Source of the DNA: Stenotrophomonas sp. PS02298
GTDB taxonomy: Bacteria > Pseudomonadota > Gammaproteobacteria > Xanthomonadales > Xanthomonadaceae
Direction: 5' to 3'
NCBI RefSeq assembly: GCF_029959445.1
Contig: NZ_JASCOR010000031.1
Location: 1 to 34,231, forward strand
DNA: 34,231 nucleotides
The translations under genes and the position numbers were made by a program. This document shows, piece after piece, positions 1 through 9,245 of this stretch (the first letter of the stretch is position 1; each line of letters starts with the position of its first letter). Below the pieces are notes generated by a model. It saw only the letters and a program-made list of their open reading frames with translations, was not told the origin of the DNA and searched no databases.

Positions 1-62
1 TACTCGACAATCTGCCGAACCGCCTCGATCTTGAACTCATCCGTGTAACGCTTCGTACTCAT
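1..62 (-). CDS. IS3-family transposase OrfA, N-terminal fragment cut by window edge
   Basis: The ATG at 62-60 is preceded by a strong ribosome binding site (GGAGGT, minus strand, about 66-71). The first 20 residues read MSTKRYTDEFKIEAVRQIVE, the typical start of an IS3-family OrfA helix-turn-helix protein, which binds the IS ends. The rest lies outside the window. The family is clear from this N-terminus; the exact element is not. Confidence 0.8.
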   Translation of the reverse strand, partial: MSTKRYTDEFKIEAVRQIVE

Positions 63-125
63 AACCACCTCCGCGTAAGCCATAGTTTATGGCTGCGAGG
101 TGTCTACGAAATCCTGGGCGATTCA
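1..125 (-). mobile_element. End of an IS3-family insertion sequence (continues beyond window)
   Basis: On the minus strand the element begins near base 125 with TGAATCGCCCAGGATTTCGT. It starts with TG and, from memory, resembles the terminal repeats of IS51-type IS3-family elements. The start of a transposase OrfA follows within 65 bases and runs off the window. Only one end is visible, so subgroup and length are uncertain. An open frame on the plus strand (127-243) stops abruptly at this end, which suggests the element inserted into a gene. Confidence 0.7.
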
Positions 126-126
126 G

Positions 127-243
127 TTTGGCGTATTGAATGATCGGATGCGCGATGCCGCACATATCCCGCAGGATCGCCAGCTAAACCCAGAACGAAT
201 GCGGGCCATGTGTATGGAAGCATTGGGAGATCTTCTGAATTGA
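127..243 (+). pseudogene. 3' remnant of an unidentified gene, truncated by the IS
   Basis: An open plus-strand frame runs directly from the IS end to a TGA at 241-243. It encodes about 38 residues, including NDRMRDAAHIPQDRQLNPER and then a hydrophobic helix-like end (MRAMCMEALGDLLN). The composition looks like a real protein C-terminus and the frame has no start of its own. I read it as the tail of a gene beheaded by the IS. The protein family is not recognised. Confidence 0.4.
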
Positions 244-873
244 CCAAGGTTTTTAATGTCTTCAGTACTCTTACCACCGTCCGTCAAACTGATAGATCTT
301 CCGCCTCGCATTTTTCCGCTCACGAACTTCTGCCAAGCGCATTTAGAGATTGGCACCAACTGTCAGCAGCCCCTTCTTTCCAGCGAAGCGGCATTTCCAA
401 TGCCACAACCCACACCCTCATCCAACGAAATGAACTCATGCGTCAAACCAGTACTGACGCGTATCATGACGATTGGCTTTGTGACTGCAGATCCCGCTTC
501 AAAGTCATTGGCATCCGGGGTTCCGGCTGGGCGAGACGCCCTAAACAGTGCCACCAAAGAGCTGGCTGGCAACCGATCTAGCTGACGGCATTGAATACAC
601 CAAAAGCAGAAAACCCAGATTTCTTTCGGGTTTCTGACAGCCTGGGCATGCATTCTCATAAAGAATGTCGTCGGTTTCTCGCTACGTTTGTCGCGCTGCC
701 AAACGCGTGGCCTTTTCGCATTGAAGTCCACTAGAAAGCGGCGGTGATCAGGGGTGGCGGGGGCTGAAATTGCCGAAAAATGGCCTAACGTCTACTCAAA
801 ATGCGAATGTGATACTTGTTCCCGAGCAACAGTAACGGCGGATGCATGCACCCACCGTATACCACCCGCCCCA
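244..873. other. Stretch of 630 bases with no recognisable gene
   Basis: Several overlapping open frames exist on both strands here: plus 256-585 (109 codons) and minus 363-731 (122 codons) and 123-359. None has a recognisable domain, a clear ribosome binding site or a convincing amino-acid pattern. By eye the base composition is less GC-rich than the chromosomal genes to the right. This is probably decayed accessory DNA. No terminator for the metallopeptidase gene that ends at 874 was evident. Confidence 0.4.
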
Positions 874-1575
874 TCATTGCGCAGCAAGCGGAAGACTGTT
901 GAGCTCTGCCCGTGCCTCCCGCCATCGCGGGAAGTGTTCATCCAGCAATGCGATAAATCGTTCGTCGTGGGTGGGTGCGATCAGGTGGGCCAGCTCGTGC
1001 ACCACCACGTACTCGAGCAGGTGCCGGGGCTTTTTGACCAATTCCGTGTTCAAGCGAATATGCCCACGGGCATGATTGCAGCTACCCCATCGGGTCTTCA
1101 TGCGTTGCAAGTAGTACCCGTTCAACTTGACGCCAAGCCGGCGTTCCCAGGCCCCGATCAAGTCGGGTAGCACTGCATGCAACTGCGCTTTGTGCCACGC
1201 GTGCATCACTTCCGCGCGCTTCATCTCACCGGTGCCGGGGCGCACCATGAGTGTGACGCGTTTATGATCGAGGCGGACACCGGGCCTAGCTTCCACATAC
1301 TGCACGTCGAGCAGGTAGCGGCGCCCCCAAAGGATGTGGCTTTCGCGGGTGGTATGGCGCCGCGGAGTCTCGCGGGCCTGCGCGCGGAACTCGGCCTGCT
1401 GTTTCCGGATCCAGCCGAGTCGGGTGATGGCATAGGCCCGAAGCACGTCCATGCGCGACCGTGTAGGCGCGACCAGCGTGACCCTTCCTTCCGGGGGATG
1501 CACGGTCAGGTGCACGTTCTTGACGTCCTTGCGCGTTACCGCGATTTCGATGTTGCCCAACAGGAAGGTGTCCAT
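874..1575 (-). CDS. YgjP-like (DUF45/M48-type) zinc metallopeptidase
   Basis: The 233-residue protein is a predicted cytoplasmic zinc protease of the YgjP/SprT-like family. It has the family signature MKTRWGSCN in the middle, followed by the zinc site HELAHL (H193, E194, H197) and a third likely ligand, H203, in the APTHDERF stretch. The length fits the family (about 230-240). Its ATG shares one base with the hsdR stop codon (TGATG), so it is probably translated by coupling from hsdR as the last gene of the restriction operon. Genes of this type often sit beside type I hsdR genes, but the substrate is unknown. A role in turnover or control of the restriction enzyme is inference. Confidence 0.88.
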   Translation of the reverse strand: MDTFLLGNIEIAVTRKDVKNVHLTVHPPEGRVTLVAPTRSRMDVLRAYAITRLGWIRKQQAEFRAQARETPRRHTTRESHILWGRRYLLDVQYVEARPGVRLDHKRVTLMVRPGTGEMKRAEVMHAWHKAQLHAVLPDLIGAWERRLGVKLNGYYLQRMKTRWGSCNHARGHIRLNTELVKKPRHLLEYVVVHELAHLIAPTHDERFIALLDEHFPRWREARAELNSLPLAAQ

Positions 1576-4500
1576 CAGCGATAGCCGGCCTGATTCTTGA
1601 CCAACTCGAACAGCCTGGACATCGCCTCACGGTCACCATCGACGAATTTGAGCAACGTGCTGCGCACGGCCCGCTCTTTGATCTCGTTGCCCTTCCAGTC
1701 AGCCGGTACGGACTCCCGCATGGCGGTGTCGATCTTCACGGCCATACTGATCAACTCGCTGCCGTGCCTAGGCCCCTGATCGGCAATGTGCGCTGCGTCG
1801 GCGGGCTTGGCCAGGATGTCCGGAAGGTTGCGGTAGATAAGGGAGGCCTCCGGCTTGCCCTGCAAGGCCTCGGGCACCTGTCCGCGCGACCCCAGCCTTT
1901 TCGCCAGTGCTTCGGCCTGCCTCAGGAATTCCTCGTAGCTCTTTGCATCGGCGCGTGACTGCTTGATCAGCTCATTCAGCAGGCTCGACATCTCCTTGAA
2001 GAAGCGAGGATCAGTCAGGCGCTCTTGGATGATGGCCTTGCGCACATTGTTGATGACGCCCTCAGCCACCGCCTTGGTGCTGGTGCCCTTGGCGTTAAGC
2101 TTCTGCGCGATGGCGTCATGGATGCCACTGTTGACAATCAAATCCACCAGCGAAAGATCACCCATGTCCCCCAGTTCTCGGGCTTCATCAGCACGCACGT
2201 AGCGGTTGAGCAGGTCGCGCATGTCGCCCTCGAAGGGCTTGATGTCGAACTCCTCGCCGGAATGGTTCTTGATTGCCGCGCGCATCTCGGCATAGAAGGT
2301 CACCTCGCGTTCCAGCCGGATGATCGTGGCTTCGTCGTAGCCGGCGTTGGACAGCTCGCCGCCAATGTCCGCCCAGGCCCGAACGAACGCTGTCACCAGC
2401 TTGTAGAACGAAATTCGCAGCGGCTCGGCCTGCTCAAGTGCTTCGGCTTCCTGTGCCTGACCGCAGAAGTAGGCGATGAACTGCTCAAGATCACGTGGCG
2501 CCAGCACCGGCTCGCACAGGTGCAGCAGCGCCTCACGGCTTTCTTCCAGTTTCCTTGCGCCTTCGGTGATCCAATTCTTCAGAGTGACATTGCCGTCTTG
2601 CCCATCCTTTGCGTCCATCACCAGCTGGTCGGAGCTGTAAACCGAAATAGCGTCCTGCACCTTGCCGAACAGTTCCTTGAAATCGACGATGTAGCCGTAA
2701 TCCTTGTCATCACCATCAAGACGATTGGTGCGGCAGATCGCCTGGAACAGATCGTGGTCGCGCAGGTTGCGGTCCAGGTAGATGTAGGAGCAACTAGGCG
2801 CGTCGAAGCCGGTCAGCAGCTTGCTGACCACGATCAGCAGCCTGCAGTTGGCGGGCTCATCCTTGAAGCGCCGTTTCATCTCGGCCTCGTACTTGTCGGT
2901 GCTTTCGAAATCCTTGAGCACCCAATTCACATAGGTTTCGTACTTGTAGCGATAGTCGCTGTTCGCGGGCTCCTTCGAGTACTGGGTCTTATCAGGTTCG
3001 AAGGAGGTGATGATGCCAACGTTCCGGCCGAAACTGATGTTCTGGAACAGACGGAAGTAGTGGCACGCATCGTAGATTTCGTCGGCCACCAGGATCGCGG
3101 TGCCACGGCCGTCGCTCAGACGACGGCGCGTGTCGAAGTCTTCCAAAATGCTCCGGATGATTCGGCTCTTGCGCTCGCCCGAACTAAGTAATTCTTCCAT
3201 CGTGGCCCAACGCTTGCGCAGTGCCGCCTTCTGAAAATTGTTGAGGCGCTTCGTCTTGTTGGCGAAGTACTCCTCGATCTTCTTCTTGTTGCCGAGTTCC
3301 TGCGGCACTTCGCGCGCCTCGTACTTCAGGTCCAGCACCACCTTGTCAGCCACGGCTTCGGGAAACTTGTAAGTGTGGATGTAAGTACCGAATACATCAT
3401 GGGTGGCCTGCTTGTCCTTGCGCAGCAGAGGCGTGCCAGTGAAGCCGATGAAGACAGCATCGCCCAGCCAGCGCTTCATCTGCTTGTTCATGTCCCCACC
3501 CTGCGTGCGATGGGCTTCGTCCACGAACACATAAAAGCGGCCATGTGCCGGCGGCGACAGACCACTCAGGTCGGTGATATCGAACTTGTGGATCAGCGCG
3601 CACAACAGCCGTGGAGTGGTCGCACCCAGCTTGGCCACCAGATCGGCGCGCGAGGTCACCCGGGTGGAATCCAGCCCGGAATTCTTCAATACCTTGGTGA
3701 TCTGATCATCCAGCTCGTCGCGGTCGGTGATCACCAGGATGCGCGCACTCGGGTCGTCCTCCAACAACCATTTGGCCAGCAGCACCATCAGGATGCTTTT
3801 GCCACTACCCTGGGTATGCCAGATCACCCCGCCTTCTCGTTTTCGGGTGCGTTCCTGTGCGGCCTTGATGCCAGCGTACTGGTGCTGCCTCGGGACCTTC
3901 TTGATGCCAGCATCAAAGATCACGAAGTGGTAGAGGAAATCCAGCAATCGTGCCTTGTCGAACATCTGTGCCAGCGGGCGGTCCAGCAACACACCGGCCT
4001 CGCCAGCGGCCAAGCCGGCCCCGTCTTTCCACTGCACATAGAACTCTTCCGGGCTGCCCACCGTACCGTAATACAACCCTTGCGCGTCATTGCCCGCCAA
4101 CAGCAGCTGCACCGTGCTGAAGAAAGCCTGGTTGAAGGCCGGCTCCTGGTTGCTGATGAGCTGCCGGATGCCTTCAGCCCTGTCCCTGCTACCGCGCTTT
4201 AGCTCCAACACGGCAATGGCGATGCCGTTGATGTACAGCACGATGTCGGGGCGACGATCGAAGCCACCGCGCAGGGTGACCTCTTCGGCCAAAGCGAAGT
4301 CATTGTCGTTGAACTTTTCCGGATCCCATTCGATGAAGTGGACTTTTCGGATCGGCTCGCCCAGCGCAGCTTGTACGTCGGCACCATAACGGAGTAGGCC
4401 GTAAGTCTTGAGGTTCGCGTCGTAAAGCGTGTTGCCGCTTATCTCTGCAGCGATCTGCAGCTGACGCAATGCCGCCGAGATCTGTACGTCGGTATAGCCG

Positions 4501-4670
4501 CGCCGCTTGAGGTTCGCGGAAAGAAGCTCGGGCTCGATATTGCGGTTGTGCTTCCGCTTGCCCCAGTCGCCGAGGTAGTCGTAACCCAGGCAGTCCGCCC
4601 CCGACCTGTCAGTAAACAACTTGACCACACGGTCCTGGGTGACGCGCTCGGCACGGGGGCTGTTATGCAT
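1575..4670 (-). CDS. hsdR: Type I restriction enzyme, motor/nuclease subunit HsdR
   Basis: The 1031-residue protein is a full-length R subunit, which with HsdM and HsdS would translocate and cut unmodified DNA. The N-terminal nuclease has the PD-(D/E)xK pattern: D142 in RRPDIVLY, then E156 and K158 in LELKRG. The superfamily 2 helicase motor follows, with Walker A TQGSGKS (about 286-292), DEAH (384-387), GFTGTP (about 410-416), the LLTGFDAP motif and QAICRTNR as motif VI. The C-terminal part, expected to assemble with HsdM, is intact. The ATG overlaps the stop of the upstream DUF262 gene by eight bases (ATGCATAA). The subunit looks functional, but its partner HsdM is interrupted, so cleavage by the complex is probably lost. 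Confidence 0.97.
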   Translation of the reverse strand: MHNSPRAERVTQDRVVKLFTDRSGADCLGYDYLGDWGKRKHNRNIEPELLSANLKRRGYTDVQISAALRQLQIAAEISGNTLYDANLKTYGLLRYGADVQAALGEPIRKVHFIEWDPEKFNDNDFALAEEVTLRGGFDRRPDIVLYINGIAIAVLELKRGSRDRAEGIRQLISNQEPAFNQAFFSTVQLLLAGNDAQGLYYGTVGSPEEFYVQWKDGAGLAAGEAGVLLDRPLAQMFDKARLLDFLYHFVIFDAGIKKVPRQHQYAGIKAAQERTRKREGGVIWHTQGSGKSILMVLLAKWLLEDDPSARILVITDRDELDDQITKVLKNSGLDSTRVTSRADLVAKLGATTPRLLCALIHKFDITDLSGLSPPAHGRFYVFVDEAHRTQGGDMNKQMKRWLGDAVFIGFTGTPLLRKDKQATHDVFGTYIHTYKFPEAVADKVVLDLKYEAREVPQELGNKKKIEEYFANKTKRLNNFQKAALRKRWATMEELLSSGERKSRIIRSILEDFDTRRRLSDGRGTAILVADEIYDACHYFRLFQNISFGRNVGIITSFEPDKTQYSKEPANSDYRYKYETYVNWVLKDFESTDKYEAEMKRRFKDEPANCRLLIVVSKLLTGFDAPSCSYIYLDRNLRDHDLFQAICRTNRLDGDDKDYGYIVDFKELFGKVQDAISVYSSDQLVMDAKDGQDGNVTLKNWITEGARKLEESREALLHLCEPVLAPRDLEQFIAYFCGQAQEAEALEQAEPLRISFYKLVTAFVRAWADIGGELSNAGYDEATIIRLEREVTFYAEMRAAIKNHSGEEFDIKPFEGDMRDLLNRYVRADEARELGDMGDLSLVDLIVNSGIHDAIAQKLNAKGTSTKAVAEGVINNVRKAIIQERLTDPRFFKEMSSLLNELIKQSRADAKSYEEFLRQAEALAKRLGSRGQVPEALQGKPEASLIYRNLPDILAKPADAAHIADQGPRHGSELISMAVKIDTAMRESVPADWKGNEIKERAVRSTLLKFVDGDREAMSRLFELVKNQAGYR

Positions 4671-6540
4671 GAGCGGCGGTCTCCAGCCTGACCGGCGACC
4701 AGATGACTTCGGCCAGAGCCATCAGCAGCGTGGCACGTTTGCCCTGTTCCTCCTTGGTGAAATCGGCATGTGCTTCAAATGGCAGCTGATGTTTGTCCTT
4801 GAATTGCCGGAACTGCGGCTGGTGCTGATAGATCGCATCGCTCAGGCTGGCTGCGTAGAAGTTCTGCTGCGCGTAGCTCTTGCGCTTGTCGCCGAATGAC
4901 TTGGCTTTCAGGCTGCGGTTGACGTCCTGCGGCAGCAGCAGCAGCGAAGCGACATTGTTGCGGATGTCCTCGAACTCCTGCTCGCTGGCGAACATGTCAG
5001 CGTACTTGGCGAAATCGTCGGCAAAGATGTGCTCGATGTCGTACGGATTATTTGCTGCGCGGTCCACCAGGAAAGGAAAAATGTCGCCGCGCCCGGAATG
5101 CAGTTCGGTGAAAGCGGTGACCCGTGCCAGCAGGTGGTAGATGTACGACCTGCTGTGTTGGTTCAGCTCGAAGCCAGCCAGCCCCTTGCGCCATTTCTGG
5201 GTGGCGCTACCCCGCACGGTGACCTCGTCATTGGCCAGCTCATTGCCGAGCAGTTGCACAAGCTCGTCCAGGCCCCTGCGGCGGATCTTCCGGTTCAGCA
5301 GGTGCATCGCGTAGTAGATCGACGAATAGCCGGTGCGGATGTTGTTGACCTTGCGCCGCATCATCCAGATATCCAGGTACGTTGCTGTCACTGCCAGCTT
5401 GCGGCGAACGGTGACCGTATCGTCCGACTCGACCAGTGACGCCAGCAGCACGGTATTCTGCAGCGTCAGCCCATTGCGTGCGTTGTAGTAGATGGCCTCC
5501 AGACCGGGCATATGAACCGCACTGGCCTGCTGGACCAGCAGCCAAGCCTTGGCGAAGAAGCGGAAGCTGTCCTTGACGAAGGCGGCATTGGTCTCGGCCG
5601 TTCCCAGCCCCAGCCGGGTGTGATTGTCCCGTACCCAGCGATGGAACATGCTGCCCACCAGCTCCCAGTCCCGCTCAGTGGCGTTGGCAACGCGCTCGCG
5701 GATGCTTTCAGCGTATTGGGCACGCAGCCAATCACGCATGAATTCGCCATCACGGTCGTGCTGGTGCTCCTGGTCCACCGTGATCAGCTCCAGCACTTGG
5801 TTGCGCCAGGCCACGTTCACCTCCGAGCGCGTGGTGGCATCGGTGATCGGGGCCAGCAGGTAGGCCTTGAGCATGTCCATCGGGCCCAGCGGCTTGCCTC
5901 GGTCATTCATCGATTCGAAGATGACGTTGGCGTAGGCGTCGTTGTCGGTGGCGATCTCAATCAAGCCAACCTTGCGCATCAACCAGTAGATGAAGTGCGA
6001 CAGCCCCTCACCCAGCTCTTCCACCAGCCCACTGGCCTCGATTTCCTGGTAGCGGGCATGCATGGTCTGGATGGATTCATCCTTGTCGTCCGGAACGAAA
6101 GGCTTGCCCTCGTACAGCGCACGAATGATGTCCAGGCGCTCGGGAATGTCCAGGTTGAACTTGGCCACGCCCATGTCATCGCTGTGGATCAGCGGCGCCA
6201 TGGTGGCTGCCACCCCCAGCTGCTTCTCGCTGGCGGCACGATACAGATGGATCAACAGCAGAGTCAGCGAGGTCGTGCGTTGCTGGCCATCCACCAGGTA
6301 GCTCTTACCATTGCGCTGGCTGACAATGATCGAGCCGAGGAAGTATTCGCCATAGCCGTTGACTGCACTGGTCTCATGACCGGGCAGATAATGGGCGAAG
6401 AATTTGGCCTGCAGGTCGTTCAGCAGGTCCTCGATGTTCTTCTTCTCCCACTTGTACTCGCGCTGGTACTCGTCAATGGCAAACGAACGGCCTTGCAGCA
6501 ACTGCTGAATGGTCCGGTAGTACGGTGTAACGGCTGACAT
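4663..6540 (-). CDS. DUF262/DUF1524 (GmrSD-like) nuclease-family protein
   Basis: The 625-residue protein combines an N-terminal DUF262 domain with a C-terminal DUF1524 (HNH-like) domain, the layout of fused GmrSD type IV restriction enzymes that attack modified DNA. DUF262 marks are IDEYQREYKW (about 22-31), VDGQQRTT (about 83-90), expected to bind NTP, and MNDRGKPLGPMDMLKAYLL near residue 220. The DUF1524 site has YDIEHIF (H504), followed by NVASLLLL and DVNRSL with the expected asparagines. The usual proline after IEH-I-x is absent (IEHIFADD). A good ribosome binding site (CAGGGGGA) precedes the ATG, 27 bases after hsdS, and the stop overlaps hsdR. It is therefore built into the type I operon. 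Restriction of modified phage DNA is inferred from the family; a regulatory role is possible. Confidence 0.9.
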   Translation of the reverse strand: MSAVTPYYRTIQQLLQGRSFAIDEYQREYKWEKKNIEDLLNDLQAKFFAHYLPGHETSAVNGYGEYFLGSIIVSQRNGKSYLVDGQQRTTSLTLLLIHLYRAASEKQLGVAATMAPLIHSDDMGVAKFNLDIPERLDIIRALYEGKPFVPDDKDESIQTMHARYQEIEASGLVEELGEGLSHFIYWLMRKVGLIEIATDNDAYANVIFESMNDRGKPLGPMDMLKAYLLAPITDATTRSEVNVAWRNQVLELITVDQEHQHDRDGEFMRDWLRAQYAESIRERVANATERDWELVGSMFHRWVRDNHTRLGLGTAETNAAFVKDSFRFFAKAWLLVQQASAVHMPGLEAIYYNARNGLTLQNTVLLASLVESDDTVTVRRKLAVTATYLDIWMMRRKVNNIRTGYSSIYYAMHLLNRKIRRRGLDELVQLLGNELANDEVTVRGSATQKWRKGLAGFELNQHSRSYIYHLLARVTAFTELHSGRGDIFPFLVDRAANNPYDIEHIFADDFAKYADMFASEQEFEDIRNNVASLLLLPQDVNRSLKAKSFGDKRKSYAQQNFYAASLSDAIYQHQPQFRQFKDKHQLPFEAHADFTKEEQGKRATLLMALAEVIWSPVRLETAAHA

Positions 6541-6567
6541 GGCTTTCCCCCTGTTTCCTTTCTTGCT

Positions 6568-7779
6568 TCAGATTAACCGGGTTTGGCCGGTCAGCAGTAC
6601 CTGCATCATGCCTTGCTTGAGCTGCACGATTTTGGCGCGTTGAACTCCGAGTGCGGCGAGTTCGGAGTCCATATCGCCCAGCACCTCCACGATGGCAGCT
6701 TGCTCTTCCGAACATGGAAGCTTTAACTGACCCTCAAGAAACGCCGTTTTGGAAAGGTTGTAGCGAGTAGATCCTTGAGCCAGAGACTTGACGAGTTCGC
6801 GCCCAATCTGTGCGCGCATATAATAGGAAATAAAGAGGCCATTTACTCGTACACCTTCCCTCAGACGAAAACCAAAGCAAAAACTGTTCAAGTAAAGGTT
6901 TTCAACATCGTCGGAAACTAGCGCGCACATGGCGACTTCTTCTGGCGTCTCTGATGACCCATTGAACAGTAAATCGCCTTTCATCACGCGATTCTGGGAC
7001 TCGCTCTGCAGGACATCGACTTTTTCGAGGAAATTCACATCAAGGATCACGTTAGCCATGACATTGACGAATGGCACATAGAGCGCATCACCTTTCCCGA
7101 AGTCCTTTTTACTCTTTCCGACAAGTCCGCCATAGACCAGACCAAGCTCGCCCAATTGCATCATCTCCCACTTCCCACGGAAGCCCGGGAGGCGGCGCTT
7201 GCCGGTGAGCAATTCATGCATCGCACCTAGCTTGATGGCGCGCTTCTTGGCGATCAGCGCATCTTGCGCAGCCAGCAGCGCATCTACGTCACCGAGGGCA
7301 GTAGCGATGGCGGATTGCTCGGCGATACTTGGCAACCATATCTCGAAATTTTGAACAAGCTTCGTATCTAGAACGCCTGCCGTATTGCCCGCAGAACTGA
7401 CGATCCTCAATAACTCGTCGGCCCTACCGAGTAGTGAATAAGTAAGAAATTTTGGGAATACCTGTGCATTCGGCACTAAAGCCTTCACATCTTGATTGAA
7501 GCAAACCGGCGCAACAACAAGACCGGCGCGAATTTCTGAGTGAAGCGCGCTCCCGCGAACCAGCAGAAGCGTCGAGCCAAGTGGAGCCATTTTGCTACCG
7601 GCCGCAACAGCTTCATATGTTAAACACTGATCTGATTCAGAGATCTCGATCGTCTTGAGTGTGGATGCACTAATCCAAGGAACATTTCCCTCCCAGTAAC
7701 TAGAAATTTGACGCGATGGAGTTCCACCGGAGAGCCATCGGGTCACCATCCCAACTTGGATCTGCTTGTATCCCGGCAT
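6568..7779 (-). CDS. hsdS: Type I restriction-modification specificity subunit HsdS
   Basis: The DNA-recognition subunit has about 403 residues and the classical two-fold design. The first target-recognition domain (about 1-145) is followed by a conserved helix region, including LGDVDALLAAQDALIAKK and LLTGKRRLPGF. The second target-recognition domain (about 210-340) is followed by a second helix region (LGDMDSELAALGVQRAKI, LLTGQTRL). The matching repeat ends are those expected to pack against two HsdM copies. The ATG shares its A with the hsdM stop (TGATG); a GTG at 7788 would add three residues. The target sequence cannot be read from the protein. The gene is intact but lies downstream of the IS in hsdM, so its expression may depend on IS promoters or read-through. 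Confidence 0.95.
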   Translation of the reverse strand: MPGYKQIQVGMVTRWLSGGTPSRQISSYWEGNVPWISASTLKTIEISESDQCLTYEAVAAGSKMAPLGSTLLLVRGSALHSEIRAGLVVAPVCFNQDVKALVPNAQVFPKFLTYSLLGRADELLRIVSSAGNTAGVLDTKLVQNFEIWLPSIAEQSAIATALGDVDALLAAQDALIAKKRAIKLGAMHELLTGKRRLPGFRGKWEMMQLGELGLVYGGLVGKSKKDFGKGDALYVPFVNVMANVILDVNFLEKVDVLQSESQNRVMKGDLLFNGSSETPEEVAMCALVSDDVENLYLNSFCFGFRLREGVRVNGLFISYYMRAQIGRELVKSLAQGSTRYNLSKTAFLEGQLKLPCSEEQAAIVEVLGDMDSELAALGVQRAKIVQLKQGMMQVLLTGQTRLI

Positions 7780-9211
7780 CAATTCCACGCAAACCCCATC
7801 TTCACCAAATGCCCGGCCACCTTGGCTCCCAGCTCTTTAACCTCCACCGCCAATTGCGGCAGTGGCGAGTCATAACGCTCGGCCAGCTCCTTCACCCGCC
7901 GGGTCAGGGCCTGCGATACACGCTCCACGTCTCCCTGCACAGCGCTGGACAATGCTGTGAACCACTTGTCGCCCACCACCAACAGCTGGATTTCCTGTAC
8001 CGATAGCTTTGGGTACTTGGCCAGGGCCTTGGCATCCAGCTCGTCATCCAGGGCTTTGAGCTGCTTTTTCAGTCGCGCCATATCGTCCGTCAGCGCCAGC
8101 CACTGCTTCAGTACCGCAAGCTCCTCGACGGCCTGGGTGTCTTTGCCGATCTCGCGCACGCGATCCTTCACCTGCGCTGCGGTGATCCGGTCGAACCCGG
8201 CGAAGGCCATGTCCTCGCCGCCGTGCTCTTCTTCCAGCGCTTCCAGCGCGCTACTGGCGTTGTCCAACGCGGCGCTGGCGTCATCAAGCACTTTCTGTTC
8301 GGCAGCGAAGTAACGCGCCACGACCAGAGGTTTGGGAACCAGGTCACAGACCCAGCCCTTGTCTTTGCGCTGGCCTTTCTTGTTAGTCTCGATGATGCGC
8401 GCGGGCTCCGCCTTCCAGCCATCGACAGACAGCAGGTAGGCATCGTCCTGCAGGGTCTGCGCCCAGTAGTCCATCAGGTGCTGGTAGATCGTGTAGGCAT
8501 CGATCAGTGGTGCCTTCGCATAGGCGGCCAGCAGGCTTTCGGAAACCTCATGGATGAACTGCTTGGGATGACCGCCCTGGCCAAAACCAATGAGCTTCGG
8601 CCGGATTGCTTTCTCCCATCTGGCATGCAGACCGGTCACCGTGGCCTGGACGGCCTTGAACTCGGCGTGGCCGAGGATTGCCGGCTTCAGTTCGGCCTGG
8701 GGCAGCTTCAATTGCAGATAGCCGGGGCGACCCGCGCCCTCGAACAGGGCTGCGCGTAGCGCAGGCATCTTGGCCCAGTACGCATCCAGTGCGTCCACAT
8801 CGCGCTGCGGAATGCCGCCGAGCAGGTGGCCTTGGATGTCTTGCAGATCCTCGGCCTCACTGGTGTCTATATAGCGCGGCAGATTAAGGTTGTAGTCGTT
8901 CTTGGCGCTGCGGATTTCGTCGAAACCGACCATACGCGCGTAGCCTGGAATGTCCTGCGTTTTGCCGAAGGTATCGACAATGCGGTGGATATCCTGCTCG
9001 CGCAGGCGGTTCTTGTTGCCGTCCTTCAAGAAGCCCTTGCTGGCATCCATCATGAAGATGCCGCGGCGGGCGGTGGCATTGTTCTTGTCCAGCACCAGGA
9101 TGCAGGCCGGGATGCCGGTACCGTAGAACAAATTGGCCGGCAGGCCGATGATGCCGGCCAGGTAGCCGCTGTCCACCAACTGCTTGCGGATAGCGGCCTC
9201 GGCATTGCCCC
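7779..9211 (-). pseudogene. hsdM: HsdM, C-terminal part (3' half of IS-interrupted hsdM)
   Basis: This is the second part of the type I DNA methyltransferase. The frame continues from the IS junction (RGNAEAAIRKQ) and then reads GYLAGIIGLPANLFYGTGIP and ACILVLDKNN, typical of the HsdM region just after the catalytic domain. A long helical C-terminal extension with coiled-coil-like stretches (about 300-420 of this piece) runs to the stop. An internal ATG at 9179 could start a 466-residue fragment. Joined to the 5' part through the target site, the gene would encode 806 residues in frame. That is longer than EcoKI-type HsdM (about 530) but in keeping with the larger HsdM family. Without the N-terminal half this piece has no cofactor or catalytic motif. 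Confidence 0.93.
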
Positions 9212-9245
9212 GCCGACGTCCCCCCGGCCTGAGTAGAGGTCGGGT

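Noticed and set aside
2025..3191. Long plus-strand open frame (388 codons) opposite hsdR
   Set aside because: It is a shadow of the GC-rich hsdR codons, with no family motifs and no ribosome binding site; hsdR motifs on the other strand are unmistakable.
5512..6537. Plus-strand frame of 341 codons opposite the DUF262 gene
   Set aside because: It is antisense to clear DUF262/DUF1524 motifs, and its composition (many Gln, His, Val) is typical of a shadow.
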